Shown here one piece after another: positions 59,627 to 64,000 of a stretch of DNA of 64,000 nucleotides. A program made the translations under genes and the position numbers. Within the stretch, counting starts at the first letter, position 1, and each line of letters begins with the position of its first letter. Below the pieces are notes generated by a model that was not told the DNA's origin, did no database searches, and was given only the letters and a program-made list of their open reading frames with translations. The stretch is from Candidatus Zhuqueibacterota bacterium. GTDB taxonomy: Bacteria > Zhuqueibacterota > Zhuqueibacteria > Zhuqueibacterales > Zhuqueibacteraceae. Location of the stretch: the NCBI GenBank assembly GCA_022616415.1, contig JAKEEU010000405.1:62001-126000 (forward strand), given 5' to 3'.

Positions 59627-60997
59627 TCAGCGGAAGCGACTGGCGTAGACGCCATGTTTTTTGAGTAACCCACGCAAATGCTTGCGATCGGTTCCGGCTA
59701 GGCGAGCGGCCGCGCTGATGTTGCCTTTGGTAAGTGTTAAGAGGTCTCGAAGGTAAGTCTGCTCAAATTGCGCCAGCGTTTCCTTGCGGGCTTCAGCGAG
59801 CGGTCGAATTAACCTAGTAGCAGCGCCGGAAAGCAAATCGACATTCGGCGGATTATCCACCGCCGCCATCGCCAGCCACTGTTGCACTTTGTTCTCAAGC
59901 TCACGCACATTGCCGGGCCAGTCATACTCCATCCAGTTTCGCAGGGTTTCGGCAGGAATTTGCATTGGCGATTGGTGATCTCGATTGTGGCGTTGCAAGA
60001 AAAAACGCACGAGCGCCGGAATATCCGCTTTCCGTTCGCGCAGCGGCGGAATAAAAAGCGGCACGACATTCAGACGATAATACAAATCTTCACGAAATTT
60101 TTTCTCGGCGACAGCACGGGCGAGGTCGGTGTTGCTGGCGGCGGCGACGCGTATATTCACGGAAACATATTTCGACTGGCCGAGGGGTTTGTACTGGCGT
60201 TCTTGCAAAAAGCGCAAAAATTTTGTCTGCACACCCAGCGGCAGGGCCTCGACTTCGTCCAAAAACAGAGTGCCGCCATCCGCTTCCTGAATCAACCCTT
60301 TGGAGGCCGAATTTGCATCGGTATAAGCACCACGCACATGACCAAAAAGCTCATTTTCCACCAAATGATCCGGCATGCTGCCACAGTCAATCGTAATGAA
60401 CGGCTGTCCGGCGCGCGGGCCGAGATAGTGAATCGCTCTGGCAAACAACTCTTTTCCGGTGCCAGTCTCACCCGTGATGAACACAGTGGAGGAACTAGCC
60501 GCCAGTTGCGGCAACCGCTGCACAATCTCCCGCATGGGCTTGCTTTTGGCGACGATCTGGCACTGGCCCATTTCCTTCCGCAGTTTTTCTTGCAGGCCCA
60601 GTAAACGATCAAAAGCCGCAATTCTCTGCCAAATTCCTTCAATCGTCCGGCGCATCTGATTTTCATCGACCGGGCGAATGAGGATTTCATCTACGCCGAA
60701 TGGCATCAACTCTTTGGCGGGGAGCGGGTTCCCTGCGGGCACGATGACAATGACGCTGATTTCCGGGTTGTTGTGGCTAAGGCCCTCGAAAAAATGCCAA
60801 GCTGCCTGGTCAATGGATTGCAGATCCACGATGAGTAAGTTTGGCTGCGCCCCTCCGGGTGGTTGCAGTCGCTTGGAGCTGACCCAGAGATTCACCTCGG
60901 TCATGGTGAGCGCCTGGCAATCAGCTTTTTCACACAGCGCCTGCTTGATCGGATTGGCGAAGTTGTCGCGATTGGCGACGATCCAGGTTTTGCACAT
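59627..60997 (-). CDS. Sigma-54-dependent AAA+ response-regulator-like protein, variant GAYTDA loop
   Basis: 456 residues. An N-terminal receiver-like domain (PNLLIVDLQSID, Asp about 57) lacks much of the normal phosphorylation pocket. The AAA+ domain has FITGETGTGKELFARAIH (Walker A, about 173), GGTLFLDEVEALPL (Walker B) and FREDLYYRLNVVPLFIPPLRER. The sigma-54-contacting GAFTGA loop reads GAYTDA (about 221), a rare change. The C-terminal Fis-type helix-turn-helix is LTKGNISAAARLAGTDRKHLRGLLKKHG, in part. It is the gene before the eCIS operon and its most likely activator. Confidence 0.88.
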   Translation of the reverse strand: MCKTWIVANRDNFANPIKQALCEKADCQALTMTEVNLWVSSKRLQPPGGAQPNLLIVDLQSIDQAAWHFFEGLSHNNPEISVIVIVPAGNPLPAKELMPFGVDEILIRPVDENQMRRTIEGIWQRIAAFDRLLGLQEKLRKEMGQCQIVAKSKPMREIVQRLPQLAASSSTVFITGETGTGKELFARAIHYLGPRAGQPFITIDCGSMPDHLVENELFGHVRGAYTDANSASKGLIQEADGGTLFLDEVEALPLGVQTKFLRFLQERQYKPLGQSKYVSVNIRVAAASNTDLARAVAEKKFREDLYYRLNVVPLFIPPLRERKADIPALVRFFLQRHNRDHQSPMQIPAETLRNWMEYDWPGNVRELENKVQQWLAMAAVDNPPNVDLLSGAATRLIRPLAEARKETLAQFEQTYLRDLLTLTKGNISAAARLAGTDRKHLRGLLKKHGVYASRFR

Positions 60998-61288
60998 ATC
61001 CCCTCTGCGTCGAAATTAGCCAAAGCCTTCTCCACAAAGGCTAATGCAGTTTTAAAATTGTGCTGCCAATGCTCGGAAGCAGGTGAAACAAAATAAGGAA
61101 AATACAAAAGGCAAGTAAGCCCATTAAACTGAAAAACCACTGTTACTGAATATAGAAAAATTTAATCCAATAGCAAGATAAAAAAACAAAAACCTTCTAC
61201 TATATAGACAAAAATTTTGCCCACTTTTTCCCAAATTTGTTGCATCAGCTAAAAATTTTTCGTATGGCGGAAACGAGGCTCACAAAAA
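60998..61288. other. Leader region of the sigma-54-type regulator
   Basis: AT-rich, about 290 bases. ATTAGCC (61015-61021) and GGCTAAT (61039-61045) form a hairpin just upstream of the regulator's start on the minus strand, with nested AGCCTT/AAGGCT. Nothing else is evident. Confidence 0.4.
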
Positions 61289-62290
61289 CTACCTTTCACG
61301 CCAAGCCGGCAAGAATGCGACAAGCCGCAAACATGCCTCCATCAGCAACATCCCGGCGATGACGCCCAATACCCCAGCTAATGCAAAGAAAGGATAAGGA
61401 TGAATCGATTGCACAGTGAATTGCAAGACGGCCAAAGCCGGATAGAAGCCAAGCAATGCCGAAGTCAATCCCCCAAAAATTCGCACCGAATGCAGCCAAT
61501 ATCGGCGCCAACACCATATCGTCAGCGCACCGAGCAGAACGGCGCAGCCCGACGTGCAGAGCAACGAGGCCAGCAACCGCTCTCGGTGCGGAAAATTTTG
61601 CAGCCAACTGCCGGCAACCAGGTGATTCTGCCCAACGCTTCGCAGCTCCTGCCACGAGTATTGCCACCGTAGCCATTGGCGCTGGAAGCTTTCCATTTTC
61701 AACGTAAAGTCAAATGGCGCCAGCGCGATAATAGTTTGCACAACCATCGTCGCCATCCAGAGCGCCCACAACGGGCGCAGCCGCGCCATACGCTTGAGCG
61801 CTTCCCATGTGTTTGCAACCAATCCGGGATGAGCGACCGCAAGCCGGGCGCCGATGAGAGCGCCCACCAGGTTGTTTATCACGTCGTTGATGGAGGTGAC
61901 GCGGCCGTCCAAAAACAATTGGCCGCATTCAATCGCGCTGCTGAACGCAAGCGCCGCCAGCAATGACTGCGATATGCCGAGCTGATCGCGCGACAGAACG
62001 GACGTTTCGAGGCGGCGTGCCTGGCGCCAACCGTGCAAAAATAATCCGAACGGCATGAAGAACAAAATGTTGCCCACCGCGTCTCCGAGCGAGAGCCGGC
62101 ACCCCTCGCTGTTCAGGAATGGAATGCGCTCAACGTGCTTCCAACGGTGCATCATGCCGGAGCGCGTCAAATCAGGCTGCAACGGCATGGTGACGCCGTA
62201 AATAACGAATAAAGCGTAGAACCAGAACAAAAATTTGATGCTTGTTGTTCGTTGCTTGTTGCTGGTTGCTTGTTGCTGGTTGCCGATCAC
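61289..62290 (-). CDS. VanZ-like membrane protein
   Basis: 333 residues with about seven membrane helices. WKHVERIPFLNS, GDAVGNILFFMPFGLFLHG and SSAIECGQLFLDGRVTSINDVINNLVGALIGA, in part, are the VanZ-like core. The family is linked to teicoplanin resistance and cell-envelope functions, substrate unknown. The second half is an extra set of helices with no match I know. The N-terminal 16 residues (NQQQATSNKQRTTS) are translated from the TGCTGGTTGC repeat, so the true start may be later, around IKFLFWFYALF. Confidence 0.75.
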   Translation of the reverse strand: MIGNQQQATSNKQRTTSIKFLFWFYALFVIYGVTMPLQPDLTRSGMMHRWKHVERIPFLNSEGCRLSLGDAVGNILFFMPFGLFLHGWRQARRLETSVLSRDQLGISQSLLAALAFSSAIECGQLFLDGRVTSINDVINNLVGALIGARLAVAHPGLVANTWEALKRMARLRPLWALWMATMVVQTIIALAPFDFTLKMESFQRQWLRWQYSWQELRSVGQNHLVAGSWLQNFPHRERLLASLLCTSGCAVLLGALTIWCWRRYWLHSVRIFGGLTSALLGFYPALAVLQFTVQSIHPYPFFALAGVLGVIAGMLLMEACLRLVAFLPAWRER

Positions 62291-62332
62291 TGGTTGCTGG
62301 GTACGAGTTGCTGGTTGTTAGTCGCTCGTGGC
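62225..62332. repeat. TGCTGGTTGC repeat cluster
   Basis: About ten copies of TTGCTGGTTGC-like units within 100 bases, partly overlapping the predicted start of the VanZ-like gene. Same family as at 19846 and 56936. Confidence 0.75.
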
Positions 62333-62343
62333 GAGGCAATTTT

Positions 62344-64000
62344 CTATTTTATCAACGCGATCTTCTGCCGCGCGACTTGGCGTTGGCCATTCTGAAAAAC
62401 GAGTTGCATCGACAAAAAATAAATGCCGCTGGGAAGCGCCACGCCACGATCGTCTTTGCCCTCCCAAATCAGAGCGTGCTCGCCGGCTTCTTCGGTTTGT
62501 TGCTGCAGTTGGCGCACGCGCCGGCCAAGAACGTCGTAAATCGTTGCCGTGACGAGAGCGCGCGCCGGCAAGGAGTAACGCAACGTTGTCGGTGAATTTG
62601 AAGCGGTGGCGCGAAAAGGATTGGGGTAATTCGGCCACAGCGTGAAGTGCATCACGTCGTTTGATGAGCGCTGAGAAATGCCCGTGGGCAGCGAGCCGTC
62701 GAGAACCGTATGGCGCGCCAGCACCTCGCCAAATTCATCCACCACTTCCAAACGCACCGAGTCCGCGCCGAAAACGTTGATGCGGCCGTATGCATCATTG
62801 AAATTGCCGTTCAACAAAGTGGTCTGCCCGCCGCGATTCCAAATTCGCAGGCCGGCGAGCTCCAACACTCCCACAATCATGGAATTGGTAATATCGAGGC
62901 CGCCGGCCATGATCTCCGGCAAGCCGGCGTTGGCGCCGTCATCGATGGCGGCGGTGTGTAAATCACCGCTGAGCATGATGACATTTTTAATTTTATTCGC
63001 GCGAAGAAATTGCAGCAACATTTCCTGATCTTGCTCAAATCCCACCCATTTATCGAGCAGCGAACCCGCCACGAACAGGCCGGTTACGGTACCAAAGCCG
63101 GGAATAAAAACCGAGCTGTCTTGCGCGGCAAGCGTCAAATCGAGCGCGCGCCGCAGGCCACGGTTGAAAGGCACCGAGGTGACGATGAACTTCCAATCTG
63201 CTTGCGAAGCAGCCAACTCTCGCAGCAGCCAATCGCGTTGACTTTCGCCGATCAGCGTGGAATCTCCGGCCAAAAGCGAGTGGCGGTGATTGTTGGGGAT
63301 GAATTCAAATTTGCCGGTGCCGGGGTTGCGCCGCAACGCGTTCAAATTTGAACTTCGTTGCGAGCGCATGTCGAGCATGAAGAAATCGGCGTTGCCAAAA
63401 GTGAATTTGTGCCATATCCCGCCGTTCGCGTTCGCCAATGGATAGCCAGGGAAAAGCCGTTGATAACCGTTGATGCTGTTTAGCCGCGCCTGCGGTGGAA
63501 TCGGGAGCTCTTGCATCTGGGCGATATCAGGCGCCGTGAAAGCCGAGGCATCATTGTTGGCATAATCGTGATCATCGTAAACATAGTCGAGCGGGGTGAG
63601 ACGCAGCACCTGCTGCAGCGGGTAAGTTGAATCGTATTGGGCGCGATAGCTCGCTTGCACGCGGCGCATATCTAAGCTGAAAAAGTTCGTGGGATTTGCG
63701 CCTGTGTCTGTGGTGTCGGGATACCCCCAATCACCGATTTGCAAAAAGAAGCGCGGCAGGTCGCGCGCCATGGCCGTGAAGGCTTGTCCGGCATTTGGCA
63801 CGCCTTGCCAGGGCCGATTCTGTTGGCACGAACCAAAGGTGAAGAGAAATGGAGTGCGTGAGCCTCTCGGAGGGAAAGTTCGAAATTGCTGAATTTCACC
63901 GGCGGGCGCGCCATTGATTGTCGCGCGATAATAATACCGCGCATCGGCCGCGAGGCCGCCGGCGCGAATCAGTGCGGTAAAGTCATTTGCCGCGGCAACG
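62344..64000 (-). CDS. PhoD-like alkaline phosphatase with C-terminal sorting domain, 5' end outside window
   Basis: 551 codons visible, continuing beyond the window. The frame is open from the right edge: ARYYYRATINGAPAGEIQQF ends an N-terminal Fn3-like domain, then FGSCQQNRPW, LQIGDWGYPD, VYDDHDYANNDAS and MLSGDLHTAAIDDG, the metal-binding motifs of PhoD. These hydrolyse phosphodiesters or monoesters with Ca and Fe. The last 95 residues (LWPNYPNPFRATASNSPTTL to GIYFLSMQL) are the C-terminal sorting/FlgD-like module. It is exported. The GTG often read as start (63801) is internal. Confidence 0.87.
   Translation of the reverse strand, partial: VAAANDFTALIRAGGLAADARYYYRATINGAPAGEIQQFRTFPPRGSRTPFLFTFGSCQQNRPWQGVPNAGQAFTAMARDLPRFFLQIGDWGYPDTTDTGANPTNFFSLDMRRVQASYRAQYDSTYPLQQVLRLTPLDYVYDDHDYANNDASAFTAPDIAQMQELPIPPQARLNSINGYQRLFPGYPLANANGGIWHKFTFGNADFFMLDMRSQRSSNLNALRRNPGTGKFEFIPNNHRHSLLAGDSTLIGESQRDWLLRELAASQADWKFIVTSVPFNRGLRRALDLTLAAQDSSVFIPGFGTVTGLFVAGSLLDKWVGFEQDQEMLLQFLRANKIKNVIMLSGDLHTAAIDDGANAGLPEIMAGGLDITNSMIVGVLELAGLRIWNRGGQTTLLNGNFNDAYGRINVFGADSVRLEVVDEFGEVLARHTVLDGSLPTGISQRSSNDVMHFTLWPNYPNPFRATASNSPTTLRYSLPARALVTATIYDVLGRRVRQLQQQTEEAGEHALIWEGKDDRGVALPSGIYFLSMQLVFQNGQRQVARQKIALIK

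Noticed and set aside
19846..62332. CRISPR arrays
   Set aside because: The repeat clusters have units of about 5-15 bases without regular unique spacers, and there are no cas genes.

Overview
The window looks like a piece of a bacterial chromosome from the FCB group, most like an uncultured KSB1/Calditrichota-type lineage. Two secreted proteins (25834-26871 and the PhoD-like protein at 62344-64000) end in the YPNPFNP-type C-terminal sorting/FlgD-like module common in that group. PEGA and stand-alone transpeptidase lipoproteins fit as well. The lineage is an inference; there is no rRNA or other marker gene. Base composition is near balanced, with AT-rich islands. Several suspected single-base frameshifts, cut-off gene pieces and many short dispersed intergenic repeats suggest a repeat-rich genome, a metagenome assembly, or both.

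Left part (1-26 kb). Housekeeping and stress genes come first: the deoC tail, a penicillin-binding lipoprotein, tRNA-Leu(CAA), an M28 peptidase and a PstS-like lipoprotein. An ArsR-controlled thioredoxin/permease operon follows, with a palindromic operator. Next is a fluoride-response locus with three fluoride (crcB-type) riboswitches. Two stand in tandem, each with its own terminator, before a dynamin-like GTPase; the third precedes a CPA2 antiporter and a universal stress protein. On the opposite strand lies a CsoR-family operon with an OB-fold lipoprotein, an MtrA-like corrinoid-type protein and a cysteine-containing membrane protein. The 14.8-17.2 kb stretch is a patchwork holding a broken enolase 3' end, a cut-short LptB, an intact arsC and an ACR3 3' remnant. 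Then come mgsA, a 570-residue dehydrogenase-like protein and a polyprenol-phosphate mannosyltransferase. A selenium pair closes this part: selD carries an in-frame UGA (selenocysteine) with a matching SECIS-like hairpin, next to selB. A 760-bp gene-free stretch near 25.4 kb holds a strong promoter and a candidate structured RNA with a C8 loop.

Central part (27-59 kb). This is a nearly uninterrupted minus-strand operon for an extracellular contractile injection system (eCIS). In transcription order it encodes sheath, tube, gp26-like protein, an unknown protein, a DUF4255 cap protein fused to surface-type repeats, an AAA+ ATPase, a small conserved protein, a DUF4157 protein with two HExxH motifs, CIS tube/LysM proteins, a split gpD/gp5 spike, a PAAR-like tip, gp25, two large baseplate (J/gp6-like) proteins, a gpI-like protein, a DUF6519 protein, a 1528-residue DUF4157 giant, a TPR protein and a DUF6519/tail-collar fibre. 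The giant ends in a PD-(D/E)XK-like nuclease signature. There are no capsid, terminase, portal or integrase genes, so this is not a prophage. There are also no TssJ/L/M proteins, so it is not a T6SS. The system probably assembles in the cytosol, is loaded with DUF4157 cargo and acts on outside targets.

Right part (59-64 kb). A small winged-helix protein and a sigma-54-type AAA+ regulator with a variant GAYTDA loop lie directly upstream of the sheath gene and are candidate controllers of the eCIS. A VanZ-like membrane protein and a PhoD-like phosphatase, running off the window, follow.
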